Positions 13,816 through 26,383 of a DNA stretch of 64,000 nucleotides are shown here, piece after piece. The first letter of the stretch is position 1, and each line of letters starts with the position of its first letter. The notes under the pieces were generated by a model. It saw only the letters and a program-made list of their open reading frames with translations, did not search any database and had not been told where the DNA came from. A program made the position numbers and the translations under genes. The DNA is taken from the NCBI RefSeq assembly GCF_048771995.1, contig NC_133027.1:6196001-6260000 (forward strand). Direction: 5' to 3'. Origin of the DNA: Taeniopygia guttata. Lineage: Eukaryota > Chordata > Aves > Passeriformes > Estrildidae.

Positions 13816-14150
13816 CTGCGGCTCGCTCGCCCTTCCCTGCCCGCCCGGAGTGCGCCTCGCTCCGCGCCCAACGCTCCCTCAGAGCGCCCCGCGCCCGCCG
13901 CGCCCGCCAAGGTGGAGGACGGGGCGGCCCAATCAGCAACGCCTCCGCCTAAACAGGCAGGAGGCGCCACCAATGAGAACGCGAGGAGCGCGTTGATCCC
14001 GCCTCCCACACTCCTGGCCACGCCCCCGGCTCCCACGGCGACCCTCCGGGACTCGGGGAGCGGCGGAGCCCGTGAGGGCGCGGGCGCGGAGAATGGAGGG
14101 GGACAGATAAGCGCGGCCAGGCGAGCCGGGCAGGGGATGTGCGGGGACAA
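13480..14150. promoter_or_regulatory. CpG island promoter of RCAN2
   Basis: The GC content and CpG density jump sharply relative to the AT-rich flanks, with many GGGCGG/CCGCCC-type boxes. Two CCAAT boxes lie at 13929-13933 and 13970-13974. The island overlaps the presumed RCAN2 first exon and its strong donor. Long open frames on both strands here are by-products of GC-rich composition, and several have no ATG. The proximal island edge abuts a CR1 fragment (13193-13450), and the upstream side abuts a purine-rich repeat. Confidence 0.7.
13816..13935 (-). other. RCAN2: RCAN2 5' non-coding first exon (5' end approximate)
   Basis: A consensus donor on the minus strand, CAG|GTAAGG, has its last exonic base at 13816, inside a GC- and CpG-rich block. 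This is the nearest CpG promoter upstream of the RCAN2 coding exon, on the same strand. Splicing it to the acceptor at 6302/6301 puts a G at -3 of the ATG. No ATG lies in the exon in frame with RCAN2. The 5' end is a guess, placed near two CCAAT boxes. Inference only; no transcript evidence. Confidence 0.5.
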
Positions 14151-14359
14151 GGGATGAGCGAGGACAAGTGGCAGGTGTGTGGGGACAGGCGAGAGGGACA
14201 CAGGACAGGTGAGCGACACAGGGGAGCCGGGGGGAGCTCCTGACGCCCCAGCAGACAGGGAGCGGCAGGAACCGGGCAGAGTTTGGTGCTCTCCTGGCAA
14301 AGCTGCTCTCCCTCAAGGTATCGGTGCCCCACCCTGAGGGTGAGGCGGAGTTGGATGAA

Positions 14360-14632
14360 GTCAGGTGGGGTGGGATGGGATGGCTTAGTGTAGGGAAAAG
14401 GTGGGGTAGGGACATCCAGGATGGGTTGGAATGGGAGTGGAGAGGGGTGGGATGGGGGGAGTAAGGTAAGGTAGGGAAGAGGTGGTGTGGGATGGAATGG
14501 GATGGAGTTGAAAGGAATGAAATGGAATGGAAGTGAGGAGAGCTGGGGTAGGAGAGAGGTGGGGTGGGATAGAATAGGAGTGAGAAGGGGTGATGGAATA
14601 AGGTAGGGGAGAGGTGGGTGGGATGGGCATCC
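14360..14632 (+). repeat. Purine-rich degenerate minisatellite (GGGATGG/GGAATGG-like)
   Basis: The plus strand is almost entirely G and A with T interruptions. It is built from imperfect 5-10 bp units such as GGGATGG, GGAATGG, GGTAGGG and GAGAGGTGGGG. The minus strand is the matching C/T-rich strand and carries a long spurious open frame. Repeated G3-4 runs could allow G-quadruplex or triplex structures. It lies about 0.3 kb upstream of the RCAN2 CpG promoter. Copy number cannot be counted exactly because units are degenerate. Confidence 0.75.
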
Positions 14633-17404
14633 TCACATCGCCGGGGCACCTCGCCATGGTTTTAGTGACAACCCCTCAGGCCCTCCTGTGGTGATGTTGC
14701 AGGGGTCCTACTTACTCTCCCAAAACTATGTTCCACTCTGACCACCAGCACCCAGACTGTCCTTTGGAGTGAGCTCCATCTGGGGCAGAGCCAGATCTTC
14801 AGGCTAACAGGTGAATCAGGGCTATCTCCCCACTACAGATGATGCCAGACCAAAAGAAGCATTTGTAGGGCTCTAAAGGAAAGTCACGTTTATAATGGAA
14901 AAAAGGCTGATGCTGGTCATGATTTTAAAAAGAAGAGAAAGCCCCCAGATGCCCCCAAGGCATGTTTTATTAAAAGAAGGGCTATTTTCTCTCTTCCAGC
15001 TGCACATCCGAGGCTAACACTGATTTTCTGTGGTCTCTTCGCTTTGGAATGTAATACAAAGGGATTTAATCAATAGGGTGCTACAGAAACATAAATAGGT
15101 TTTTGTAAAGATGGCTTTGAAAATCTATAGAATGTAATGAAGAACTAGAAGACTCCCATATAATTATTAAATACCCTATAAAAATCTATGTAAGGAATAA
15201 TTCTACATTAGTTTAAAATATATAAAAATATGTGTGCCATTTATAGCAGCACTTTCCAATAATAGCAGAAAATAAATAGTGTGAAGAATGAAATCAATAG
15301 TGTATCCCACCTCATCTCTGCAGACAGCAAGGAGCACTAGAAATTGCTGGACTTGCAACAGAAGAGTTTCTTCCTGGTCCCTTAACTCAGGACTGACTTA
15401 TGCATTTATGCATATCTGGTTTAGATCCCTTTCAGGGTTTCTGCTTCAGTTCTACTTTTATTTTAAAATGTATCATATGTAACTTATAATAGTAATTATT
15501 ATTTTCATTGATTTGTCCTTGTGCTTAAAATATCGATCTCTGACCATGATCTCACTGCTCTAGGCATTATGCAGAAGAGTAAGCAAGCTATGGAACCACA
15601 GATGTCACTATATAAACTAATCAGGTTTTAAATCAAATTATCTGCTTGTTGGTTTGTGTTTTGGGAATTAAACCTGGTATGATATTTTCCTTTGTTTCCA
15701 TTTATGTGTGTTCCCTTTGCATGATGTGTTATTTTAATATTCTGAGTAGGAAGAGCATCCACTGGGCTTTTTCTGTCCTGCATTTTATGTTATACAATTT
15801 CCTTGTGTCTTCTTATCTCCATCCTCTTAACTATATCTTGTGTCTCAATTTTTATTAATTTTCATATTGGGAAGAATGTTTTCATTGTGATGAAGCTGCC
15901 CTAGCATATGTTTTCCTTGTAGTAAAATAGGAATCTCGGCATTTTTGAAAGCAAGATAACCAACCCATGCTCAGGAAAAATCAGGAAAGACAAGGTCAGC
16001 ACTGGGTTTATATGCATCCAGGCACTACTGCTAAGATGAAGGGGAAAAAACCCTAAATTCCACTGCTTGCAGTGAAATGTCCTTCAAAGCAGATAATGGC
16101 AGCAATTGCAGGATGTTAATATCCTGTGTTATAAGCATTAAAGATTTATATTAGGAAAGGTCACAAAATAATATATTGTTTAGACGTGGAAAAATGGTGT
16201 TGCAAAAATAATAGGATAGGAGCAATTGAGAGAAGGTTCTTTGTGGAGTCCTACCCTTCACCCCAGGGTTCAGACCATGCACCCTGTGCCTCTTAAAGGC
16301 TGTGGCCATCTTCCCACAGCCCAAGCAGTTGCAGAGTGCCAAAACCTGGAGGAAGCTGTAATTCTGGAAAGAATACCAAAGGAGGTGATAAAACAGCTGC
16401 TACTTGCAGGATCCACAAGCATTGCTGTGAGTTCATCCCACAGAACTGAGTGGGAGTTTGTTACTGATATCCCAGAGCACAGGCTTAGCCCGTCTCCTCC
16501 AAATCCTGAGCTGCTCATTATCTTCAGTCTGCACCTGCTTCCCATCTCCAGATTTAATCTGTAAGCAAAAGTGGCCTCTCAAGTGTGCTGAAGCAGCCAC
16601 TGAGAATTTCAACACAACTGAAGCACTGTAACCACAAGATTTTGCCCCCTGCCAATGTTACCTTGATTTCTGATCATCAAAATACAAACCCTGGCCAAGT
16701 CCTGCAGCCTTTGCAGATGTTCTGGTGATAATTTCCCCTTTTTTAGAAGAAACAAATAAGTAATGCCTGAAAATCTGTAGATGCTGAAGAACCAATGCTT
16801 TATCTTTTACATTTCTGCTCACTGGGATAATCCCAAATTCTTTAGCGAGATCTGGATTATGATTTCTTGCAAATGGCTGAGTTTGGAGATTAGAATGGAT
16901 AAAGCAAGTAAAATTAATGGTGACTCTGTCAGCATTATATTCTTGATTGTTTCTGTTACTTTTTTAGAACATAAAAAACACGGTTGGATCCATTTAGCTT
17001 TGTCTTTTGTCTCCAGCAGCCAAGAGTGGATGCTTAATAAATCAGTGTAAAAATAGGCTCTATGTTCTCCTATTGACCTTATAGGAGTAGGTAGTTTACC
17101 TTATCTACCTTCCAGCAACTAGGGAGGTAGGGATTTCTGGAACACATGGTTTAATTGAAGTTACAACAATTAGTAGCTACCAGTGGTCCTGTTCTCTAGG
17201 AGTTTTTAACTCTTTTTGAACCCATTTGTGATTCAAAATGAACCAATTTCCACAATGTGCTGTGACAGGATAGTTCTTCACTGTGTAAAACCACTAAGTC
17301 TTATCCCTGTTTAATTGTTCCTTTGTTATAGAGGCAGTAAATTTACTGTTTATACTTTCTCACCATCATTATAAGGTGGATTGACTTAAGATGAAGGAAG
17401 AGGA

Positions 17405-17596
17405 CATGTTTAGATTAGATACTAGGAAGAAAGTCTTCTGTTGAAGCCTTGGCACGGGTTGCCCAGAGAAGCTTCTCCATCCCTGGAAGTGTTCAAGGCC
17501 AGACTGGAGCAACCTGGTCTAGTGGAAGGTATCCCTGCCCATGGCAGGGGTTGGAACAAGATAATCTTTTAGGTTCCTTCCAAACTCTTCTGTCAT
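17405..17596 (+). mobile_element. CR1 LINE 3' fragment
   Basis: Sense on plus: TTTAGATTAGATACTAGGAA, GGCACGGGTTGCCCAGAGAA, TCCATCCCTGGAAGTGTTCA, and CTAGTGGAAGGTATCCCTGC, ending near TTAGGTTCCTTCCAAACTCT. It is 5'-truncated and lacks a clean ATTCTATG tail. Confidence 0.88.
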
Positions 17597-18584
17597 TACT
17601 TCCTAGCCTTTAATTGGATTTCCCTCCAGCTATCCCTTTTTAAATTTCATGTGGTTTTCTCTTGTTTTCACTGGGAGACTTTATCACCCTCCTCTCTAGC
17701 CTATCTAATTTTACAAGAAAACACTACTTTCAAACTTTGATTCTGCTAAAATGACTGTTGAATTTTGCTGGGTCTGGAATAGACAAGAGCTGTCTGGCCA
17801 AGGGACTTGGAATAACTCTGAGCATCTGGGTTAAAGAGTCCTATGACTTTGGGGGTCTCCTCATCATCTAAGGGGAAGCTACTGACTCTTAACATTCACT
17901 TCCCCTTTTTGACTGCTTCCTAGCCTCACACTGACATTTCCAGAGGGCTTTCCACTTCTGTCTCCAGATCTCCTGCAGTGCTCTAACCAGTGTTGGTGTG
18001 TGTGTGGTTGGGGTTATTTTTTCCCCTGTGCTTTGCACTTATCACTGCTGAACTTCGTCTGCTGGGTTATCACCCAGTCACTCAGGGCAGTGAGACAACA
18101 TTGCCTCAACACCTCTCCAGTGTCTGTGTGTGCTCAGCACTGCAGAGCAGCTTAGCTGCAACATACTATAGAGAAAAGCAAAAATGTGCAAAACAAACAC
18201 TGGCTCTTCTTCCTTTGTATCTACGGAGCATTTTACATCATTCTGGGTACAGGAATAATAATTGCACAAATGAAAAATTCCTGCTGGAAAGGAGACTATC
18301 CTCTACCTGCTGTAAAATTTCAGTGCCTGTAGTGCCCTTGTACACATTACTCCATGAGCAGGTTGATCATGGAGCAGAGCTGTTTCCTTTGAGGAACTGG
18401 ATATGCAGGGAAGCACATGCTGCAGCTGGGATGTCTGTTCTCTCCAAATCTGCTATGTGGGGGTCAGGCAAGTGTGGAGTCCTAGAGAGGGTTTCCAGCA
18501 GCTAAAGGGGCTACAAGAGAACTGGAGAGAGACTTTTATTAGAGGCATAGAGTGGTAGAACAAAGAAAAATACCTTAAGCTGAT

Positions 18585-18826
18585 GGAAGGCTGGGTTGAA
18601 TTAAGAATTGGGAATAAATTCTTCCCTATGAGGGTGGTGAGGCCCTGGCACAGGTTGCCCAGAGAAGCTGTGCATGCCTCATCCCTGGAAGTGTTCAAGT
18701 TTGGGTTGGATGGGGCCTGGAACAATGATGTCTAGTGGAAGGTGTCCCTGCCCATGGCAGGGAATGGAATGGGTTGGGATGATCCTTAAGGTCCCTTCCA
18801 ACATAAACCAGTCTGTGATTCCATAA
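18585..18826 (+). mobile_element. CR1 LINE 3' end
   Basis: Sense on plus: GGGAATAAATTCTTCCC, GCACAGGTTGCCCAGAGAAG, GAAGTGTTCAAGTTTGGGTT, then CTTAAGGTCCCTTCCAACAT and a GTGATTCCAT tail. 5'-truncated. Confidence 0.9.
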
Positions 18827-20094
18827 GAACCTGTGGCACTGCTCTGGAACCCCTGAATTCCCACCTTTGCAGTGGGACACGCCCTGCATTTGGCTCTGTT
18901 GCTCCCTAAATCCCCTCTCTGGCATATCCCTGTTGTTTCTGAGCATCTTCAGGAGCAGACAGAGGTCAGACAAGGAGCTTGTGTCTTTTAAGGCAACCAG
19001 AACAGGAACGAAGAATCTTTCCATTTAACATCTACTTCAGAGAGTGAGAGACGTTGGAAAAAAAAAATAAAGGGCTTTTTGATTTCACATTGCAACAATT
19101 CCCTGTCTAACATAAAGTCCCACAAAACAGAACTTTACTATCTTATAGCTAACCCTCTGCTTTAAAGACAACAAAAATGGCACGTCCCCATTTCTGTTGA
19201 AGGAATATTTTTAAACAAGAGATGTTTTTTCAGCCTAGATGCATGATAGATCAAGAGGAAAAACAGGTTTCATTTACTTTTAAAACAACCTCCATTTCAA
19301 TAAAGAAAAACAAACCTTTTGTACTGTAACAAACAACATCCTTACAGTACAAGTGCAGCTCTCAGATCTGAAATATTATGGCCAGATGCAAATAGTCACA
19401 TTTGAATTATGCTGAAATAGAAGGTTTTCATTTTGTTCTTTGTTTCTTTAAAATTTCTTTTAAAACTCCTTATGTCCTTTTCCAAGTGCTCTCAGCAGAG
19501 TCCTGGACTGTCTAGTTCATAATGGGTTCATTAAGGTCAAGGCCTGTACAAGCTACTGTGAAAATTCAAAAGCAATCCTGGAGTTGTGTCCACAATTCAA
19601 GAGCATGATGGATGATGTCAGCCCAAATTCCTCAAGAATAAACTGTGGTTTGCTGCCATGTGTTAACAAGTAGAAACACTTGGTTTCTAGGATTTACCCA
19701 GTCAAACTACAAGAAGCTGAAACATCTGGCTTGTCAAAATGGTCACAAGGTTATAGAGGCAATGACAAAGATGTCAGAAAATTCAATCCAGGAAATGAGC
19801 ACAGTTCAACCACAACATAAATTTAGTCTCTAAACACATTGTCTTACCTTTCTGATGCACTGATTTCTATCTTTTTTAGATTTTAATTCCCCATGAATGA
19901 AACTCCATGTGTTTTCAGGAAATGCTAAACATCATTATGGTTTTTAGTAAGTAATTCTTACCAGCTCTCCTGCTATTTCTTACATTTGTGATGAGAATTA
20001 TTAGAAGTGACTTGCCCATTATGACCCAAATGGAAATAAAAAAATGCAATGAGCCATAGCTATGTGACCTCAAGCCAAACACTTCAAACTCATG

Positions 20095-20211
20095 TACCTA
20101 AATATAGACACCTAAATAAATGGCCTGGTTTTCAGGAGCACTGTGTGACTCAGAGTTGTAGGTGCTCTTAAAAATCAAGATGCTTATTTAGGTATCTGAA
20201 TACAGACTGAG
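20095..20211. mobile_element. Old palindromic MITE-like element
   Basis: The left arm (20109-20141: CACCTAAATAAATGGCCTGG then TTTTCAGGAGCAC) is an imperfect inverted repeat of the right arm (20161-20196: GGTGCTCTTAAAAATCAAGA then TGCTTATTTAGG). Such ACCTAAATA...TTTTCAGGAGCAC palindromes are familiar as ancient non-autonomous DNA transposon fossils in sauropsid genomes. I recall the pattern but cannot name the family with certainty. The copy is heavily diverged. Confidence 0.55.
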
Positions 20212-21506
20212 CTTATGAATATATTATTTAATTTGCTTAAGAATGTAAACAACTAAGAAAATAAAAAAGCTACTAGAAATTCTATTTTTATATGTGCTAA
20301 TTAGAAGGCCACAGACTGTAATTCACAGACTGCAAGACACAATTTACTCCTCTAAAGCAAATATTGTGGTAATTAATTTTTATTAATTGTTGAGAAGCAG
20401 AATTTAGGAGCCCTGGTTCTGAAGCAGTGCTAGATAGGTTTGATGGAGAAGTCCACTGTATGAGATTTCTTTGCCTTTTATTAATCTTTACCCTTAATTA
20501 TGGAGATTGACACAGGAAGGCTTTCCAAAATGTCATTTTAAGAAGCTTTGTTTATATGGAGAGATCATTTTAAAAAATTGAATGTTTCAGTCTCCTTAAG
20601 TGTGATCCATAATCTTCAGGCTTCTTGTGTTTTTCTTTCTTCTCTGAAATTTTCATTCATTATTCTGGCACTTTTAAGTGACTACTGATGGCATAATTGG
20701 AGTATCATGGAAGCAGAAGGCTGTGTTATTAGTCAGCATGACACCACATACGCATCCAGTTAATGGAAAATAAGCAGTTCAAGCAGGTAAGTAACAATTG
20801 AGACTGTATTTTTGAACCTGAATTGTGCCTAGAAGTGAAAACTTAATTTTTAAATACTTCTACTAAGACATAGTTTGTTTACACAGTTTATCTTTGAGAA
20901 TGCTTGTATCATTGCTTTTATATATTTTAGCACTGATTTTCTAGAGATCACATCAGTGACTGCCAGTGTCCCTGTCCTGCCAGCCCTTGTGCAAGGGGAG
21001 CAGTGGGGATGGCAAAATGGAAATGGTCTTGGTGATACAGGTATTTTTGGGCAGTCACAGCTTCCACAGCACTGAGTCACTGCAGCAGAGCAACCTCTAA
21101 GGAGTGTCCTCCTTCCACATCTGCCCCCTAATCCTGCTCTCCCAGCAGTGTGACACAGCTCCAGAAGGGCCAGCCAGTCCATTCAGGAGTTATCTCCTAC
21201 TGAGGCACTGATCTGCCAGGCTCACCCTTGCAGTGTTGCACTCCAGCATTAAACTTTTCAGGTATTTGGCAGCCTGGATGCCTTAAAAGACCTGAAGGAA
21301 AATGTAAACTGAGTTTACAGCTGAACTGGGAAGGGGGGAAAAGAGCACTGTTGAAGTTCCTAGGGAGGATGGAAACAGTAAATGGGAGATAAAAGGGAAA
21401 GATGAAGCAGGGCTTCTAGTCTAATTGTGCCTTTGACTGCTCCAGGGCCACCTTGGGGATCAGCCTGCTGTGCCATGAGTGTTTTATTCAGCCCACCAAG
21501 ACATCT

Positions 21507-21699
21507 AGTGGCATGGCACCTTCCCAGGCTGTGACACCCAGTGGCATGGCACTTTCCCAGGCTGTGACACCCAGTGGCATGGCACCTTCCCAGGCTGTGA
21601 CACCCAGTGGCATGGCACCTTCCCAGGCTGTGACACCCAGTGGCATGGCACCTTCCCAGGCTGTGACACCCAGTGGCATGGCACCTTCCCAGGCTGTGA
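21507..21699 (+). repeat. 33-bp minisatellite, six copies
   Basis: Units begin AGTGGCATGGCACCTTCCCA and continue GGCTGTGACACCC. They start at 21507, 21540, 21573, 21606, 21639 and 21672. Copies are nearly identical; the second has a single C-to-T change in CACC. Because 33 is divisible by three, the array is open on both strands and encodes an 11-residue repeat (SGMAPSQAVTP on plus). I regard the reading frames as by-products, not a gene. Confidence 0.95.
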
Positions 21700-24011
21700 G
21701 AGCTCAGAGCCCAGCAGGCAGGCCAGCCCCAACTTCCAGATCCGTTGCCCAGCTTCCACCTTTGGCCCCTGTACAAAGATGCCAATGCTGGAACGTCTCT
21801 GTGTGGAGGGATAAATGTTCCTTCCCAGGGCGTGGCAGCTCAGGGCAGATGTGATTGCAGCAAAGCACCTGGATTTGTCCTGGCTTGTGAATGTGTAGAG
21901 AACTCATTTCCTACAGACTCACACACCTGTACAAACTGTGTGAATGTACAAACTGTGCATGTGCACAAAACTTCTGAATCAAGCTGCAAGGCCAGTGTCT
22001 GCTGGAAAATTTAGCTGCATATATTGATTAATACCCAAAGGACAGAATAAAACCATCTCTTGCCGATTCAGGCCTCTTTATTATTTTAAGGAACAACTAG
22101 ATCATTGTGATGAAACTGGCTTTTAACAAAGTGATGCTTGATTTTATTCCATGGTAAGCAAGGACCAGTTGCCAGGTTTTCAGATAGTAAAACATTCCTT
22201 GGTTTATTTTCTCAGAAAAAGAAACTCCAAACCTCAGCTTTAATGCCTGAAAACACCCTAGTAATTATCCTTTTTTTTAATCTGTGTATTATTCCAGTTC
22301 TATAAAAAAGCTGAAAATAGTACATTACAATATTAAGATTTGGGCAGAAGAGCATCAAAGGCAGTATCTTCAGCTCTAGTGAATTACTTAAAGAGCAGAA
22401 CTCTTCAAGCATCTCAAGCTGCTCATCCATTTTAACCTGGGAATAACATTCAGAGGGCCATGTCATGATACTGGAAATCACTTGATTTTCTTCAGGTGTC
22501 AAGCAAACAGAAGGACACAATGCTTTTCTGAGCATTGATGGTCTTCAGAATAAAAGTCAGCTAAAAGGCCAGTGCCTTAAGACTGCCTATGTATCTGTGC
22601 CAGCAGTTACAAAGAACAACACTATGAATCCAGTGTGTTTAATTCAAATGAGTCAAGTCTGGCAATTGAGACCTTTGAGGGGAAGAGGTGACAGAGCCCC
22701 ATCTTCAGCTTGGATCCTCTTTACCAGTGCAAGATCCCACAGCATGAGTAGTTTGGACATGCAGTGCTGAGGCACCACATCCACAGAGCCTCTCTTAGCT
22801 CTTATTTGGGTCAGATTTTTACAGGAATCACTGGTAATTGCCTCTGAGCAAGGACACAGGAAAAAAGGGAATGCCAAATCTTTCCATTCCATAATGCTTT
22901 GTAAAGAACATGATCCTCCTTTGGTTTAGATTTCTCTGCCCAGTTATGATCTGAGAAATGCACTCAGGAAAAAATGCATTTTCTGCCTTTGTGGGCTACC
23001 TAGAAGTTGCTTTATAGAAGCAGAATGTCCATATAGATAATTTAGACATTCAGACTCTCCTGGTTTATGTTTTGCAGATTCCTGAAAAGTAATGAAGTTG
23101 CCTTTTCCTCCTCCCTTCACCCCAGGAGTGCACATGCTCCAGAGCAGGAGCTTCTATTTTGGAAAAATGGGCAATTTTGTTGTCAGGACTATTCATATAG
23201 AAATGTCATTTCAGTGCTTGGTAAAACAATTCCATTTCCTCATCTGTAGTTCTACTTTGTTCCAGCTAGGGATCTGCTCATTTTCATGTCAGTCCACTGT
23301 AAAAAAGCACAGAAAGCTCCAAAGGCCCATCCACTATCAGAGAGCTCTGATCTCTCTCAAATTTATCAGGAGCTGTTTGCAATCCCAGCCAGGGCTGTTA
23401 CAGTGCTATTGATGGGAGATGTAGGATCTCCTCTCCAGCACTGAAGTTCTTGTTTTTGTAACCAAAGTCCATGTTAGGGCCTTCAAGCAAAGTATCCCAT
23501 GTGACAGTCATTTGCTCATTTGCCATCATTCTTTCCTCACTTGCCTCTTTCAAAGCCAGAAAGATGATGTATGGTGTCTCTAGAGCAGAAAAAGTGCAGC
23601 TAGGAATGTTAGCATAGATGTAGTTCCTACTCACAGGCAGCTGCTGCTCAGCCTTCTAGATAATGCTCCTCCACAGGGGTTGGTTTTATGAAAGGAAGTT
23701 GTCTTTTCACTCAACAAGAAACTTGTCCATAGTCTTTAAATGCCCAGCTTTGCATTAAAAGCAAAGTATTTCTGAAGACAGCTGTTTCATTATCCTCTTA
23801 AAAAATGTGAATTCAGAGATTTAAAATATTTCTCCTGAGTGTTTTGACTGTAACTCTTAAAAGTACTGTAATTTACCAGTAGCACACATCAGGAAAACAT
23901 GTAGCTCATCCAAAGCCTTCCAGACAGCCATTGCTATCAATAACCAGGCAGGAGTGCTCTGATGAGTGGGAGCAACACTTACAGCTTTTAAGCCCTACAG
24001 ACTTTGCAGCA

Positions 24012-24125
24012 GTAGGTAATTGTCATTATTACCCCAGAGTGAGGAAAGAGGGATGAAGTGATTCACCCAAAGAGCACAATGAGTCAATAGGGGAGCTGGG
24101 AATAGAGTGCAGAATTCCCTACATT
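24012..24125 (-). mobile_element. MIR-like SINE fragment
   Basis: The plus strand reads as the reverse complement of the MIR core. ATTGTCATTATTACCCC, then GTGAGGAAAGAGGG and AAGTGATTCACCCAAAG are followed by AGCTGGGAATAGAGTGCAGA. MIR is an old amniote tRNA-derived SINE family and occurs at low copy in birds. The copy is strongly diverged. Confidence 0.5.
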
Positions 24126-24675
24126 ATCCATTGGAGGCCTCAGATAATATCATTTTATAAATGCTCTATCTTTGTAAAGACTTCAGTGCTATAATTATCC
24201 TCCCAGGACTCTCATGGAAACAAGATATTTATAACTCCATTAAGCCTTTCCTGGTAATTTTATGATCAAAGTGAAAAACCCAAATAATGCCGTGCCAATC
24301 AGTCGCATGTCCAATGTCATCCAGAATGGCCACATGATGAAAGCCTCTCCTTGGCTGTTGCAATTAAGTGCTTGCTATCTTTTGCCTGCCTTTCCTGTGT
24401 CCAATTCCCCTTCTACCACATGGTGGACAGGGAGTATTTTTTGCAGTCTGATGACCCATGCATTTAGAATGTACCAAATAATTGGGAAAGATGCTTGTTG
24501 CCAACAAAGCCTACTGGTTTGGGCTATAAATGCTCCTAAAATCCTTTCGTGTGTGCCAGGTTCACCTAAAATGAGCAAAGCCACCTCAGTATTTCCACTA
24601 ACCTTTGTATGTCCTTAAAATTGCAATGCAGATGCCAAGACTAACTGTAAACAACAGGTTAGGGACTGAGGCTTT

Positions 24676-24791
24676 TGGTTCAGCAAAGCACTTAAGCCTG
24701 TGCTTAAATCAAAATCCATTCTTATTCCCCAGATCCATTTTAAGTGTTTGTTTAAGGCAAAACACATGCTTAAGTTGAGTTTTGCTTGGCA
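24676..24791. mobile_element. Old palindromic MITE-like element (GCTTAA type)
   Basis: The left arm GGTTCAGCAAAGCACTTAAG then CCTGTGCTTAA (24678-24706) is matched in inverted form by AACACATGCTTAAG then TTGAGTTTTGCTTGG (about 24760-24789). CAGCAAAGCACTTAAGC...GCTTAAGTGCTTTGCTGA palindromes are a known class of ancient sauropsid DNA repeat. The family name is not certain from memory. Confidence 0.55.
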
Positions 24792-26383
24792 CAGTGCCTA
24801 AGCCCAGCACAGAGCAAGGGTTGTAAAATTAATTTCTTTTTGAGGGGAAGTAATTATTTTTAGCCCACCTCTCAATGTCCACAGCCCTATCTTTTAGTCC
24901 CCAGACAGTTATTTTGAGAAGGTGTATGTGCTAAGTCTAAACTTCTGGGTTCTGTGGCAATCAATGGCACAGAAAAGAGAAAGACCACTTGAAATACTTG
25001 GTTTGAGAGGGGCCTTTGGGGAGGCTCATTAGAGGGAAGACATGAAAGAAGTTGTGATTATTCTGGGAGGTGGCTGCTGATATTGTGGGTGATCTTTTCA
25101 CTGCGCTGACTGGAGAAGCAGTGAAGCATTCACTTACAAGAGGTCAACAATTTTAATTCAAAATGTTTTTAGGAGTTTTATATTTCCACAGGAAATTTAT
25201 TATTTCAGGGAAAATGTTTATCCTCTCTTCAAAAGTATATAAAAAATTGTCTGGAATGTGTTAGTTTCCTTTTTTTTTTTTTCCCTGAAACACTTCTCTG
25301 ATATACAATTATTAAAGGAAAACTCATGTAACAGAGTTTTATTTCTCATTCTTTGTAACACTAAATTTCCTGTCTCATTACAACAACTCTTACCATTGTT
25401 TCAATGACTTTGACACTGGAATTTATCAGGTAGATCTGGCCTTTGCCACGTCTAGAGGAGGAACAGTTACAATTTCTGTGATGTTTTTTGTGGGATGCTC
25501 CACTAGTTTCCCTTTAACACCAGACTTCATAAGAAGGTAGAAATAAAAAAGGTAGCTTGAAATACATTTTATTTCTCTGTGGGCTTAAAAATCTTTGGCT
25601 TCTTACAGTCTTGTGGTAATGGCATGAATAAAACCGTACTCTGATTCCTGCTATGTCCTGATATGTAGGACAGCTTTCTAACAGCAGGGAGAGTCAAGTA
25701 AGAGGACAGATCCCCCATGGAAATTTGGCACTGCTGTATTTAAAAGCCAATTGGACAAGCACTTGAAGAGGAATAATTTAGCTGCTCTTAATCCACTCCT
25801 GCACAGGGTATCGCAGTGACCTTTTAATGCCCATTTAACCCTGTCTCATGGGAAAGTGTTCTCCTCCCCCAGAGCTTCTGGATTATTTCCAGGCAGAAGA
25901 CCCCTTTTAGCTCTATCACTTGACCACCACATTGCTTTACTAATCCACCTCCCTTGTTTTTTTCCACCTTGGAAAATACAGCGAGTGCCTGGAGCTGTCA
26001 TCCACAACAGGGCAGAGATGGGACCCCATAGTCAGGCCCACTTTTCTTCACCTCTACCATGAACAGGTATTTATTTCCTGCAAAAGCCTGCACTTCTAAT
26101 AAAAACATGCCCTGCCTTTCAGGACTAGTATTTTCATGGCTGATTCGCAACTGATTGGGAGTTGCTAAATCCAGTAGCCCCACAGAGGTGAGGCTGCTGC
26201 AGCTCCAGCCCCCTGGATCCAGCAGACACATCCACAGATGTGTAAAATGTGTGTATGCACTGATGGCTCCAGTGGCCAGCTCAGACAGAAACACTCAGCA
26301 CTCAGACAAACAGCACCAGTGGCCTCATCCTGCTCTGGCAGATCAGGGTGAGGGTCTGTGAATGCACTATATTTATAAAAGTC

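Noticed and set aside
13687-14157. 156-codon plus open frame in the CpG island
   Set aside because: GC-rich composition removes stops; it runs opposite to the RCAN2 5' exon.
13933-14649. 238-codon minus open frame upstream of RCAN2
   Set aside because: A low-complexity product of the purine/pyrimidine repeat and the CpG island; Pro/Ser/His-rich with no family resemblance.
17990-18505. 171-codon open frame with a hydrophobic start
   Set aside because: It begins with GTG, has no early ATG, no recognisable domain or splice context, and overlaps ordinary intergenic DNA.
20005-20040. Short MIR-like string (GAAGTGACTTGCCCA)
   Set aside because: Under 40 bp of similarity; could be chance.
22212-22535. 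107-codon minus open frame
   Set aside because: No family resemblance, no splice or promoter context; likely chance.
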